This document shows positions 19,533 to 27,834 of a stretch of DNA of 33,808 nt, in pieces (position 1 is the first letter of the stretch; each line of letters opens with the position of its first letter). Origin of the DNA: a virus; the IMG/VR virus record IMGVR_UViG_3300035698_002789, positions 1 through 33,808 of that record. The stretch is one strand, 5' to 3'. The notes under the pieces were generated by a model that was not told the origin of the DNA, searched no databases, and was given only the letters and a program-made list of their open reading frames with translations. Made by a program: the position numbers and the translations under genes.

Positions 19533-20226
19533 GTTTCTTCTCTACTATGTACTTGGTTAGATATTGAGCCCACACTCGATGACCATCAGGCCCATAATGC
19601 CAGCTTGTTGGGCTAATTGTATCACATTTTTTGCTTATTACCGTATTAAATGTTGAGTCTGGATCATACGGCTCAACATAACTACTTCCCCATTCTTTAC
19701 GGTCTGTAATTTTTGCAAAGTCGTTGTTACCATTGAAAAATATGTGTTTAATTCCCAATTCTTCTAGTTCTAAATGAAACTGCCAGATGTTTTCATGCCA
19801 TTCTTGTGTTACAACGTCCCAATCTATGTCTGCAACAAACTCTTTGTACTGTCGTTGATGCGACTCGGGTACATCGTCAATGCCAGAAGCATTTAGTTGA
19901 TAGTACTTGCCATCGATTACCCATTCCTGCCGCTCCCAAGTACTCCACTGTATAATCATTAATGTTTTATACAAATTATGCTGATTTTCTGCAATCCATT
20001 TGCGTGTAGTCCTGATAATACGATTATTGCTACTAGCACTTTCGGCATCACACTTGAATCCACAACTTAGCCGTTGACTTAGTAATTTACCCCAGCTATG
20101 TTGAATGTTGTCTGGGTGTGGCAACCGTTGCATCATCCAATATGCTGGATCATCTGCTGCAAATGCATGTGAATTTACACATTCTGCAGCCGCGGTATGA
20201 CTGTCGCCGTTAACGTACAGCAACAT
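19525..20226 (-). CDS. SGNH-hydrolase-like protein (233 aa)
   Basis: It opens MLLYVNGDSHTAAAECVNSH with block I GDSH in place of GDSL, then SSNNRIIRTTRKW (block III-like), MIIQWSTWERQEW, and at the C-terminus WHYGPDGHRVWAQYL (block V D and H). It matches the neighbour 18777-19532 in layout, but sequence identity is low. The tandem arrangement suggests that the pair acts on related substrates. It overlaps the PRMT-like gene by 17 bp. A role in trimming or esterifying a glycan is inference. Confidence 0.72.
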   Translation of the reverse strand: MLLYVNGDSHTAAAECVNSHAFAADDPAYWMMQRLPHPDNIQHSWGKLLSQRLSCGFKCDAESASSNNRIIRTTRKWIAENQHNLYKTLMIIQWSTWERQEWVIDGKYYQLNASGIDDVPESHQRQYKEFVADIDWDVVTQEWHENIWQFHLELEELGIKHIFFNGNNDFAKITDRKEWGSSYVEPYDPDSTFNTVISKKCDTISPTSWHYGPDGHRVWAQYLTKYIVEKKLV

Positions 20227-21181
20227 ATTGTATTTCGCCTGTCTGAGTTGAATAAGTCATTTTAATCTTTGACAAACCTGTACTTATAATTCCGTCTCGA
20301 GTCGGGCCCCAGCATGCTGAGTCTAAATAAAATTTGTGGTCTCCATATTGCAGGCCTGTTCGTGGCACTATGAGTGTATAGTCATCTGGGGCAATCTCTA
20401 TTTCCGTGCTTATGTTATTCATATTATGATCAATTTCATCGCCATTTAAAAGACGTTTGTTTGCATCAATTACTATTTTTGTATTTAAATATGACTCTTG
20501 TAAAATAGATTTCAACCATGGTTGCCATCCCCATACAGTGTGAACGTCAGCAGAAAACGTGTTTATACCTTTTGTAATTTTATTACCCTGAGGCATTATA
20601 TCCTGAGGCAAAGAAATTTGTTTACGCCAGTTGCTGATTTTACTGTTTACTACCTCAATAAACTTCTTATCAATATTGATTCCAGGATTGAAAAAATAGT
20701 TTTCTGCTTCAAAGTCAGTGCCAAGACATTCAGCAAAGACTTTGGGTACAGATTTGGTGTAAATTTCGCAAAAATATTCTCCCGGCAAAAACAGTGGTCC
20801 AGATTTACGTGGTAAATTCCCCCACATTCCTTCTTCCCATATATTTCTTCCAACTGTTTCAGTGAGAACAATATCAGGATCAATAGAATCTTGTAGAGTC
20901 CAGTTATACCTTTCATTGATTAAATTTATTTTTTCTTTTAACCCACATGATTCAATAACTTCGAGACCTAATTCAAAACGGTCTTTATCATTTTCATATG
21001 CAATAATTTTCTTAGCACCATGCTTTAAAGCAAGTATACTGAGCAGACCTGTGCCAAACCCTATGTCTAATACGGTTTTACCCTGTACGTTATTAGTAAT
21101 AATGTCTTCGTAAAACTGATTGCGCAAGTAATCGCAAATCATCGGAAGATTTACGCCATCGTCATTTTCCCAATCTATCAT
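20210..21181 (-). CDS. PRMT-like SAM methyltransferase (second copy)
   Basis: A 323-residue class I methyltransferase. Motif I is TVLDIGFGTGLLSILALKHGA, the acidic residue after strand 2 is in IIAYENDKDR, and PDIVLTETVGRNIWEEG stands where PRMTs have the double-E loop. The long C-terminal part is beta-rich like PRMTs. It is a distant paralogue of 13485-14396. AGAAGGAAAGAAGTCTC precedes the ATG. PRMT-like enzymes methylate arginine guanidinium groups; with an amidinotransferase in the same window, guanidino chemistry could be the common theme, but that is only a suggestion. Confidence 0.75.
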   Translation of the reverse strand: MIDWENDDGVNLPMICDYLRNQFYEDIITNNVQGKTVLDIGFGTGLLSILALKHGAKKIIAYENDKDRFELGLEVIESCGLKEKINLINERYNWTLQDSIDPDIVLTETVGRNIWEEGMWGNLPRKSGPLFLPGEYFCEIYTKSVPKVFAECLGTDFEAENYFFNPGINIDKKFIEVVNSKISNWRKQISLPQDIMPQGNKITKGINTFSADVHTVWGWQPWLKSILQESYLNTKIVIDANKRLLNGDEIDHNMNNISTEIEIAPDDYTLIVPRTGLQYGDHKFYLDSACWGPTRDGIISTGLSKIKMTYSTQTGEIQYVAVR

Positions 21182-21212
21182 GAGACTTCTTTCCTTCTGT
21201 TAGCGTATACTA

Positions 21213-21608
21213 TCATTTTACTTCAGTGTATCCATCGCCAAGATCTCGATTACGTGTAAAACGAATCTCCGGATCTGCTTGGAATTGTTCATAGGTTTCC
21301 ATGACAACATTTCGGCACACATTCTGAAACCAACGATCAACAATTTCATGATCGGGTTCGTTTGGCTGTCCTTGATATCCTGCTCTCACAAGATTTGCTA
21401 CAAACTTGTCATTCCAGTCTAATTCAAAAGCACCTTGGTTGATATCATTCTCGTCAAGATCCATACTTAGAATAGTAACATATGGCTCGCCTTTTTCATT
21501 GGCAATTTCTTTTTCAGTTTTTGTTGCTTTTTTAGTGCGCTTAGGTTTTTCATCAACTGTAGGCTTTGCTTTGTTTAAGCCTAGTGTTGTTTTAAGTTTG
21601 TCAAACAT
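21213..21608 (-). CDS. Conserved phage protein (131 aa)
   Basis: The product has a lysine-rich linker after a short helix (MFDKLKTTLGLNKAK...KPKRTKKATK), then EPYVTILSMDLDENDINQGA and FELDWNDKFVANLVRAGYQG, DRWFQNVCRNVVMETYEQ. I recognise the FELDWNxxFVxxLrxAGY and WFQxxCRN patterns from conserved proteins of T4-like cyanophages; no role is known. The start at 21608 is set by AAAGGAGCACCA and overlaps the nadE stop (ATGTTTGA). Confidence 0.78.
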   Translation of the reverse strand: MFDKLKTTLGLNKAKPTVDEKPKRTKKATKTEKEIANEKGEPYVTILSMDLDENDINQGAFELDWNDKFVANLVRAGYQGQPNEPDHEIVDRWFQNVCRNVVMETYEQFQADPEIRFTRNRDLGDGYTEVK

Positions 21609-22377
21609 TGGTGCTCCTTTTGTTAAATACCGGAATAGGCTGCATCTTGTGCAAGTTGCGTTTGCGGATTTCAAGATACTGCTTTACCTGAGTTTTGTCT
21701 TGTTCACTAAGTGATTCAATGTCGATGCCGTTTTCGTCGATGTCCATGCATTTCTCTAGATCACTGTAGCTCATGCCGTGCAATTGATCTGCATCTACCC
21801 GTCCATCATCCCACAAGCCATCTGTGGGTTTTGCGTCAATGATTTCCTGGCTAACTCCAAGTTCTTTGCCCAGCGCCCACACTTCAGTTTTTGTTAAGTC
21901 TGCAATAGGAGAGATATCAACTCCGCCGTCGCCGTACTTAGTATAAAAACCTACCCCAAAGTCTTCTACTTTGTTGCCTGTTCCGACTACAATTCCGCCA
22001 TGTGTTTGCGCTTTTTGATACAATGTCATCATGCGCAATCTAGCACGACTGTTTGCTAATGCCAATGGCGAATATGCATGTTGAAACAAGTTCTCAAATT
22101 GTTCAAACACATCGGTGAGATCAATTGTTTCAAAACTAGAATTCATATACTGAGTGTTTAAACGCAAGCAATGGTCAATGCCCAAGTCTGTTTGTTCTGC
22201 TTTTTGTCGAATCGGCATAACCAGGCACAATGTAGGCACTCCGCTTAGTGCACACAATGTTGATACAACTGCGCTGTCAATTCCGCCGCTTACGCCAACA
22301 ACTAGTTGCCCGATGTTATTATCTATTGCGTATTGTCTAATCCACAGTGGAATGTCTTTTGTTAACTCGCCTATTAT
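21601..22377 (-). CDS. nadE: NAD synthetase (ammonia-dependent, NadE)
   Basis: An ATP-pyrophosphatase of the NAD-synthetase type: VVGVSGGIDSAVVST P-loop (22281-22243 region), then SRARLRMMTLYQKA, VVGTGNKVEDFGVGFYTKYGDGGVDI and PIADLTKTEVWALGKELGV, all NadE blocks. It makes NAD from deamido-NAD, ATP and ammonia, replenishing NAD during infection. The frame opens at a stop upstream of 22396 and has no ATG, GTG or TTG before the P-loop. AAAGG is followed by candidate starts ATT (22383) or ATA (22377), so a non-canonical start or an error upstream must be considered. I give 22377 as provisional. Conserved NadE residues LWIRQYAI lie right after it. Confidence 0.82.
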   Translation of the reverse strand: MIGELTKDIPLWIRQYAIDNNIGQLVVGVSGGIDSAVVSTLCALSGVPTLCLVMPIRQKAEQTDLGIDHCLRLNTQYMNSSFETIDLTDVFEQFENLFQHAYSPLALANSRARLRMMTLYQKAQTHGGIVVGTGNKVEDFGVGFYTKYGDGGVDISPIADLTKTEVWALGKELGVSQEIIDAKPTDGLWDDGRVDADQLHGMSYSDLEKCMDIDENGIDIESLSEQDKTQVKQYLEIRKRNLHKMQPIPVFNKRSTNV

Positions 22378-22475
22378 ATCAATCCTTTCTTTCTTAATTT
22401 TTCGTCAAGGTCTTTGATCGGTGCCTTCATAGCCTGCTCGTGTTGTTTGTTTTTATATCTAAGTTCCCCACGCAT
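22374..22475 (-). CDS. Possible small ORF between queE and nadE (33 aa)
   Basis: A basic helical peptide (MRGELRYKNKQHEQAMKAPI...EKLRKKGLI) starts inside the end of queE and stops in the start region of nadE. It has only a weak ribosome site. Its stop codon overlaps the candidate nadE start, so translation of it could couple nadE by re-initiation at a weak start. Charge composition is protein-like, but there is no independent proof that it is a gene. Confidence 0.4.
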   Translation of the reverse strand: MRGELRYKNKQHEQAMKAPIKDLDEKLRKKGLI

Positions 22476-23355
22476 TTCCGAAGAGTGAAATGTGAAGTCT
22501 CGGAGTGAATCGCCATCCTTTTTCCATGCAAACACGGGCAACTTCTTGAACGTTGAGAACATACTCTTCCGAGCGTCCCCCAAGCGGCATACAATATACT
22601 GGACACTCAACGCCGATGTCACGATATGCTTGCACAGCCCTGCCAGCTTCATCAATGTCTGCACGATCAGCAACAACAAATTTAAAGTAAATGTCACTGC
22701 CGTCCACAAGACTGTAGTTGTGAGCAACGCCAGGCTTGATAGCATCTTCCCAACTTTCTCCTGATACGGAGAGTTTAGGGCTGCAACTCCATGTAACTGT
22801 AATGTCGTCATTGTTGTTGAGATAGTCAAAGAAATCGTCGTGTAAATATTGCGTAGTGTTTGTTTCAAAAGTAACATTTTTTAAATCCTTCATTCTAGGA
22901 TGCTCAAACAACTCGATATACAAACGCTGCCAAGCAAGTAGCGGTTCTCCGCCGGTAAGGATAAGATGGACGTCTTGACCATTATCCATTGTCCACTTAC
23001 CTTCTGGAGTAAGTGATAGCAAATGTTCTACTACTTCATCAATAGTAGCATCATGTACCAAGTGTTTAAACTCAGGATAGATACTTGCATATGTATCACA
23101 CCCTGTGTGGATAATAGGCAAGTCTTCAAACTTCTCAACACGATCTAAGATACCGCCATCTAGCAAGTCTTTTACTTCTTGATTGTATCTTTGTCCGTTT
23201 GCAAGTTTTTCTGCACGACTAGGCTCATCACGTCCTAGTCCAAAGTTCATACAACGGAAGTTACAACCGAAGGTGCGTAGGAATACACTGGGTACTCCTA
23301 CAAACTTGCCTTCGCCTTGTACACTATAAAATGCTTCACTATATCTTAGTTTCAT
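22459..23355 (-). CDS. queE: 7-carboxy-7-deazaguanine synthase-like radical SAM enzyme (QueE)
   Basis: A 298-residue radical-SAM protein of the phage QueE type: SEAFYSVQGEGKFVGVPSVF, then LRTFGCNFRCMNFGL. Later come GCDTYASIYPEF and LTGGEPLLAWQRLY with the GGE SAM-binding motif. Canonical QueE has C-x3-C-x2-C for the 4Fe-4S cluster; here the third position is F (C31-x3-C35-x2-F38), and an extra cysteine is in GCDTY around residue 86. An insertion of about 50 residues separates them. This variant is known to me from other marine phages. QueE converts 6-carboxytetrahydropterin to CDG in the preQ0 route; FolE and QueD are in the window. It overlaps the phosphoribosyltransferase by 4 bp. Confidence 0.88.
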   Translation of the reverse strand: MKLRYSEAFYSVQGEGKFVGVPSVFLRTFGCNFRCMNFGLGRDEPSRAEKLANGQRYNQEVKDLLDGGILDRVEKFEDLPIIHTGCDTYASIYPEFKHLVHDATIDEVVEHLLSLTPEGKWTMDNGQDVHLILTGGEPLLAWQRLYIELFEHPRMKDLKNVTFETNTTQYLHDDFFDYLNNNDDITVTWSCSPKLSVSGESWEDAIKPGVAHNYSLVDGSDIYFKFVVADRADIDEAGRAVQAYRDIGVECPVYCMPLGGRSEEYVLNVQEVARVCMEKGWRFTPRLHISLFGNAWGT

Positions 23356-23945
23356 TTTACTACCTCTTCATTTGGGTTCCAGCGTTTCCACCACTCTTCC
23401 CAAGGGAATACAATCCAGCTTGGCTCGTCGATTTTATTGATTTCTTCAGCACTATATCTAATTGGCAATTTGCTTTCGCTTGCTGTATTGTCATATAGTA
23501 CAGCAACTCGTGTTGTGTTCTCCCACACAAGATTCCATAAATGTTCGTTGTTGTCTCTGCTAGGAGAACAGTTGGCTTCCCAGTCTTGTTTGATCCAGTT
23601 TAGTGTTGCACCTGAATCATTGATATCGTCTACAATAAGAATGTTTTTCCTAAGGGATGGATCCCACCGAGCACCTGTTATTCCAGTTGTGTTATCGTTG
23701 TATCCAAATGCTTGCTCACTCATCCACCAATTGCTTTCACAGTCAAGTGGTTCGCCGTCACGCAATCGAACATCCAGTGTGTGCATCTTAACATCAAGAT
23801 ACTGACTAAGCAAGTTTGCAAGAGTTAACCCGCCTCTTGTGATACCAACAATGTAATCAGGACGCCAGTCGTCTAAGTGCATTTGTCGCAGTATTTCTTG
23901 CGCCTGTCTTTGTACATCATCCCATGTTACATATACTTTTTTCAC
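23352..23945 (-). CDS. Phosphoribosyltransferase (hypoxanthine/guanine type)
   Basis: 197 residues starting at GTG 23945, which overlaps the previous stop as GTGA. The PRPP-binding signature is ILIVDDINDSGATL (acidic pair then DSGAT), and PDYIVGITRGGLTLANLL matches the PPi-binding loop. The protein is a type I PRTase of the Gpt/Hpt/xanthine-guanine type. It may salvage purine for DNA synthesis or act near the deazaguanine route next to QueE; the neighbourhood is suggestive only. The ATG-less start was chosen because the annotation-friendly TTG at 23975 overlaps the methyltransferase by 34 bp. Confidence 0.8.
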   Translation of the reverse strand: MKKVYVTWDDVQRQAQEILRQMHLDDWRPDYIVGITRGGLTLANLLSQYLDVKMHTLDVRLRDGEPLDCESNWWMSEQAFGYNDNTTGITGARWDPSLRKNILIVDDINDSGATLNWIKQDWEANCSPSRDNNEHLWNLVWENTTRVAVLYDNTASESKLPIRYSAEEINKIDEPSWIVFPWEEWWKRWNPNEEVVK

Positions 23946-24718
23946 ACTTTTCTCGCTTTTACCATCATGTGCCAACCCAGGTATTCGCTAACCGCATTGC
24001 GCATTTCTTCGCTCATAGCAGCAAACCATGGTTCTAACACATAGTTTCCTTTTTTGTATTCCTCTACATTATACATGAAACAATGGCTTTGACGCAACCT
24101 TTCAATTGTCCAAACTGGCGCTGGTAGCAGTTTATATATATCTTCTTTACTGTACGCTTGTGCATATGGACAAGCGTCCTGTGCTTCAAACTGATCCAAT
24201 CCTTTTTGAATCATTGCCATTTTCCAGGAATTCTTAGCATATACCAACAAGCGTAGTTCGCCACCTGTCTTGAGTGCTTTGTGCATATTGTCTAGGCTGA
24301 GTTCAATATTAGGAAAGTGATGTATAACTCCAACACTGTAGACTAAATCAAATTTCCCAAGATCATTGAGGTCATCTTGTACGTTGCGCACATGTAACTC
24401 ACCGGGTAAGCCGAGCACATCAAATCGTTGTTTGCACAAGTCAATGCTTACATCACTGATATCAATGCCTACATACTCAGCACCGTGTTTGGCAAACTCT
24501 TCAGCTTCGGTGCCAATTCCGCAACCAATTTCAAGCACTCGTTTACCCTGCCATAAATGATATCCAGCAAATTCGCGCATGTGCGGCTCAACCCTGTGTC
24601 GCCGGTTGCTAACTTCAGCAAAAAACTCTTTAGTACCAACAAGGCTTGTTCCATGATTAATATTGCACGGCTGATCGTTCCAGTAGTTTACAATGCGTTG
24701 TTTTAAATCACTACTCAT
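23942..24718 (-). CDS. Class I SAM-dependent methyltransferase
   Basis: A 258-residue methyltransferase. Motif I is RVLEIGCGIGTEAEEFAKHGA, the strand-2 acid is in VGIDISD, and motif IV is FDLVYSVGVIHHFPN, typical of UbiE/COQ5-type small-molecule or sugar-lipid methyltransferases. It has an N-terminal cap of 60 residues (WNDQPCNINHGTSLVGTKEFF). That CNI start resembles a group found beside glycosyltransferases in surface-polysaccharide loci. It overlaps the glycosyltransferase gene upstream by 4 bp (ATGA) and the PRTase downstream by 4 bp. Target unknown. Confidence 0.8.
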   Translation of the reverse strand: MSSDLKQRIVNYWNDQPCNINHGTSLVGTKEFFAEVSNRRHRVEPHMREFAGYHLWQGKRVLEIGCGIGTEAEEFAKHGAEYVGIDISDVSIDLCKQRFDVLGLPGELHVRNVQDDLNDLGKFDLVYSVGVIHHFPNIELSLDNMHKALKTGGELRLLVYAKNSWKMAMIQKGLDQFEAQDACPYAQAYSKEDIYKLLPAPVWTIERLRQSHCFMYNVEEYKKGNYVLEPWFAAMSEEMRNAVSEYLGWHMMVKARKV

Positions 24719-25545
24719 AATTTATACGTTCCTAAAAATCCCTTAGTATCAAATTCCCTCATGCGTGTCCAGACATCATATTTGTTTGCTCGTGCACCGC
24801 TTAGATAGCCGTTGTCTTGTCCAAGACGTTTGCGTAACCATTCCATTTTGTAACCCCACAAAATTCTTGTTTGTGCTGTCTGTGGATAAAGGAAGTCCTT
24901 GGGATTAGTTATATCACCTTCGAGTTTTTCAGGCTGTCTCTCGGCGTATGTTTCATCGTTGTTGTTGCCAGTCAAGTCGGCTCTGTCGTGGATGCATTCG
25001 CTTTCGAGTTGAATCATTGCATCGCACATATACGCTACTTGACTAACCCATCCGTCGGTGATAACATGTGGCGATACACAGCCAAATAATATTAACCAAT
25101 CTCGTGGAATAACTGGAAAGATGGCATATGGATGACCGTGGTTGTCAGAGAATCTTTGTACTGCAAATTTTCCTGAATGACTGAGAATTTCAGTGTCCCA
25201 GCTCTTGCTCATCATTATTGCATCATCGTTCCACACAATTAACCATTCGCCTTTGCTGTGCTGAGCCAGTGTATTGATGTATTCGTTTAGACGACTGTAT
25301 CCCATACGAGGTTGTGAAAAAACATAAAGATCTAATTCTTTCTCTTCAAAATATGGGATCATATCACTTTTAACATAGTCGATAGTCTTTTGATCGTCGT
25401 CGTCAATTGCGAGCATAAATTCAATATCATGTGGATTGTCGGCAGTGCCAATCATGCTTTGCATACTGCTCAGTACCTGCACCGGTCTCCCGCGAGTTGG
25501 AAGCAATATGGATATTTTTTTACTTGGATTAATTGTAAATACCAT
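24715..25545 (-). CDS. GT-A type glycosyltransferase
   Basis: The 276-residue protein starts with a GT2-like strand SKKISILLPTRGRPVQVLSS. It carries MLAIDDDDQKTI, the DxD-type metal/nucleotide-binding motif, then EWLIVWNDDAIMMSKSWD, where the second acidic motif of family 2 sits. The remaining part is unique. It transfers a sugar from a nucleotide sugar, with unknown acceptor. It starts as TAATG with the ClpP stop and is followed by a methyltransferase, fitting a modified-sugar pathway. No membrane segment. Confidence 0.75.
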   Translation of the reverse strand: MVFTINPSKKISILLPTRGRPVQVLSSMQSMIGTADNPHDIEFMLAIDDDDQKTIDYVKSDMIPYFEEKELDLYVFSQPRMGYSRLNEYINTLAQHSKGEWLIVWNDDAIMMSKSWDTEILSHSGKFAVQRFSDNHGHPYAIFPVIPRDWLILFGCVSPHVITDGWVSQVAYMCDAMIQLESECIHDRADLTGNNNDETYAERQPEKLEGDITNPKDFLYPQTAQTRILWGYKMEWLRKRLGQDNGYLSGARANKYDVWTRMREFDTKGFLGTYKL

Positions 25546-26162
25546 TATCGTTTCTCTATAATTTTATCAGCTAGCCCCCATTCAACTGCTTCTGTCGCAG
25601 TAAGGAATGTATCAAACTTCATAGTCTCGGACATTTCATCGTATGTCTTGCCAGCTGTGTTGTGCTTAACGTAAAGCTCTGTAAGGCGTCGATTTACCTT
25701 TTTGCTCTCTTCAAATGCACGTTGCGCATCTTCAAATTGTAGCTCTTGTACATACACACTACCGCTTGTGCCTCGTGTTCCACTGCTAACACGGTGAATC
25801 ATTGTGCGTGACTCTGGTAGCACAATACGTTTGCCTATTGCACCTGCTTGTGATAAAAACGAGCCCATGCTACATGCTTGCCCAATAACCACTGTAGATA
25901 CATCGCACTTGATAAATTGCATGGTATCATATATGCCAAGCCCTGCACTTACCTGACCACCTGGGCTGTTAATATAAAGCAATATATCCTTGTCCGGATC
26001 TTCGCTTTCTAAAAACAACAACTGTGCAATAATTGCATTAGCCATATTATCCTCAACTGGGCCATTAAGCATGATAATACGATCTTTAAGCAATCGACTG
26101 TAAATATCGTATGCACGTTCACCTTTTGAGGTAGTTTCTACTACCATTGGGATTAAAGACAT
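25545..26162 (-). CDS. clpP: ClpP-family serine protease
   Basis: The full ClpP core of 205 residues. N-terminal [20 protein letters not shown] is followed by the catalytic Ser98 in [14 protein letters not shown], His123 in TMIHRVSSG and Asp184 in [11 protein letters not shown]. The [18 protein letters not shown] strand/helix is canonical. About 12 extra residues lie between His and Asp relative to E. coli ClpP. ClpP forms a tetradecamer that needs an AAA+ partner (ClpX/ClpA); none is encoded here, so it would use host ClpX. A link to the phage tmRNA tag ending in AMAA is attractive but unproved. It has TAATG overlaps with both neighbours (QueD and the glycosyltransferase). Confidence 0.92.
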   Translation of the reverse strand: MSLIPMVVETTSKGERAYDIYSRLLKDRIIMLNGPVEDNMANAIIAQLLFLESEDPDKDILLYINSPGGQVSAGLGIYDTMQFIKCDVSTVVIGQACSMGSFLSQAGAIGKRIVLPESRTMIHRVSSGTRGTSGSVYVQELQFEDAQRAFEESKKVNRRLTELYVKHNTAGKTYDEMSETMKFDTFLTATEAVEWGLADKIIEKR

Positions 26163-26638
26163 TATTCAGAAAACCTTTCTTTGCGTACATGATATGGTGT
26201 ATAAATTGCGCTGTTAGCACCGTGTTCAGCACATTCAACTGATTCACACCAGCAACGTCCTCCTGTTACTTCGCGTATCAATTCGTCAGCAAACTTCCAA
26301 GCGTGGTATGCAAACATTTCTGCACCAACACCGTCTAATAGTGTAACTTCACACAGGCCCATGTTCTCCAGTTCGGCAAACTTGTACAAGAATGGATCTT
26401 CTCTGTCAATAACAGTTTTGTGATCAAACGTATCTTCTAGCCAAGCCTTAAGAGGTTTTAGTCCCCCAAAGTCTACTGCCCAGTTTTTGTTGTCTAGTTC
26501 ACTGCATCCAAATGTAAATTTAAATCCTAAACTATAACCATGCAATAAGTGACAATGTGAGTGCTCAGCATTAGGTTGACGGAACACTGCTGATAAACCA
26601 ATTTGATGACCATATGTTTTAGTTGAATAATGTGGCAT
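26162..26638 (-). CDS. queD: 6-carboxy-tetrahydropterin synthase-like (QueD)
   Basis: A 158-residue T-fold protein of the phage QueD type: [20 protein letters not shown], then [20 protein letters not shown] and [21 protein letters not shown]. The catalytic region C29-x3-H33-G-Y and FDH73 is recognisable, and [12 protein letters not shown] near the end has the conserved E. Two zinc ligands that are histidines in bacterial QueD appear as Y35 and, at the first site, F19. This is also the pattern that I know from other phages, so the enzyme may bind metal differently. It feeds QueE. A ribosome site AAGGAAAATAG is clear. The gap 26639-26704 contains only a weak hairpin. Confidence 0.82.
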   Translation of the reverse strand: MPHYSTKTYGHQIGLSAVFRQPNAEHSHCHLLHGYSLGFKFTFGCSELDNKNWAVDFGGLKPLKAWLEDTFDHKTVIDREDPFLYKFAELENMGLCEVTLLDGVGAEMFAYHAWKFADELIREVTGGRCWCESVECAEHGANSAIYTPYHVRKERFSE

Positions 26639-26704
26639 TCTATTTTCCTTAATGTATCGGGTCAGAATGTTTTGAGACGGATGAACCTTCGACGTCTATT
26701 ATAG

Positions 26705-27430
26705 TTATACATTTTTCCAAACGTGTGCAGAATATCCTTTACCGTTAGTATCGCCGCCATTGTTGTCTACATCAACATCATCGTATAGTACACCATCAAT
26801 AACGTCTTCACCGTTTGGATATTCATTGATCATAAACTTTAGTTTCTTTACGTCAAAGTCACCTACAGTTTCAATGATACCATCAAAGAATTGACCTTTT
26901 TCACTTGAATACAATTGGCATACATACTCGCCCTCGTCGGGCAGTTCTTCACCGTGATCTGCAAGTTCAACTTCATAGTCAGTGTCTTCTTGGATCTTGT
27001 CAACTAGTTCAATTAGCCGCTCGCCGTCAACTACATCAGCAACATGCTTGCTCATATATTCCATGCTGTCAACTTCTTCAATGGTAAGATATGAACTGCC
27101 ATACTCCACACCCATTTGATGTAGAAACTCTGTTGGCGCTTCGAACCAGTTTGATTTGTAATCGTCTTCGCCATAACTAGTTAAGAAGTCTGCTTCTTTT
27201 GGAATAATTTCAAGTTCGTCATACTCGCAATCGTCTGGATCATCATTGATCAGATACTGTGTCAAGTCGTTGTCGCCATGCTCTTCGTTGTGTGTATTCC
27301 AAAACTCATACGCTTCTTTACTTAGATTCATATATGCTGCTTCGCCACCGTATCCCGTAATACCAACACGGTAGAATCTCGGGCCTTTGATAGTGTCAAT
27401 TAGATCTTCTTGTTGTTCAATACTAGCCAT
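26705..27430 (-). CDS. Conserved acidic phage protein (241 aa)
   Basis: Strongly acidic, with many D/E clusters. It begins MASIEQQEDLIDTIKGPRFY, followed by RVGITGYGGEAAYMNLSKEAYEFW, a block that I recognise in T4-like cyanophage proteins of unknown role. The rest holds several EExD/DDVDVDNNGGD patches that could bind divalent metal or mimic DNA. No enzyme motif is visible. It overlaps the HIT gene by 8 bp (NG stop with ATGGCTAG). DNA mimicry is a guess from charge only. Confidence 0.72.
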   Translation of the reverse strand: MASIEQQEDLIDTIKGPRFYRVGITGYGGEAAYMNLSKEAYEFWNTHNEEHGDNDLTQYLINDDPDDCEYDELEIIPKEADFLTSYGEDDYKSNWFEAPTEFLHQMGVEYGSSYLTIEEVDSMEYMSKHVADVVDGERLIELVDKIQEDTDYEVELADHGEELPDEGEYVCQLYSSEKGQFFDGIIETVGDFDVKKLKFMINEYPNGEDVIDGVLYDDVDVDNNGGDTNGKGYSAHVWKNV

Positions 27431-27809
27431 TTATATAACTCCCTGCTCCAGGAATGACATTGCGAACACCACCAGTTGGATCTGCGCAATCGCCATCTCG
27501 TCTAAAAATTAAATGCACATGCGGATATAAGCAAGTTTGCCCAGCACTCTCTCCCATGTTAATGCCAACATTGTATCCAGTAATCTCATTGCTTTTACCG
27601 TCAACATTAGCATAGCCCATAGTAACAGCGTATTTAAAGCATTTCATAATACCATCCATAGTAGCTTCACGGGGCACAATTAACGTATGACCTGGTGTAA
27701 CCGGAAAGCCATCGTTAAAAATTATAAAATCTTTAGTCTCTAACTGTACATCAGTCCAAGGAGCACGACCCTCCTTGGCTGCTACATCTAACGTGTCTTC
27801 GATGCGCAT
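27423..27809 (-). CDS. HIT-family nucleotide-binding protein
   Basis: A 128-residue HIT domain: FIIFNDGFPVTPGHTLIVPRE, then NVGINMGESAGQTCLYPHVHLIFRRDGD, close to the HxHxH signature GQTVxHPHVHLIPR of HIT hydrolases. The first histidine is tyrosine (Y-P-H-V-H), while the second and third histidines, including the nucleophile, remain. Such proteins hydrolyse nucleotide phosphoramidates or dinucleotide polyphosphates. The start was moved to 27809 because GGAGAA precedes that ATG. The strong promoter at 27835-27863 drives it and the downstream run. Confidence 0.82.
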   Translation of the reverse strand: MRIEDTLDVAAKEGRAPWTDVQLETKDFIIFNDGFPVTPGHTLIVPREATMDGIMKCFKYAVTMGYANVDGKSNEITGYNVGINMGESAGQTCLYPHVHLIFRRDGDCADPTGGVRNVIPGAGSYING

Positions 27810-27834
27810 GTTATTCTCCGTTGTTGCTATACAA

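Noticed and set aside
22374-22877. 167-aa minus-strand frame across queE
   Set aside because: Most of it is an out-of-frame shadow of queE; only its last 33 codons, after the queE stop region, were considered as a small ORF.
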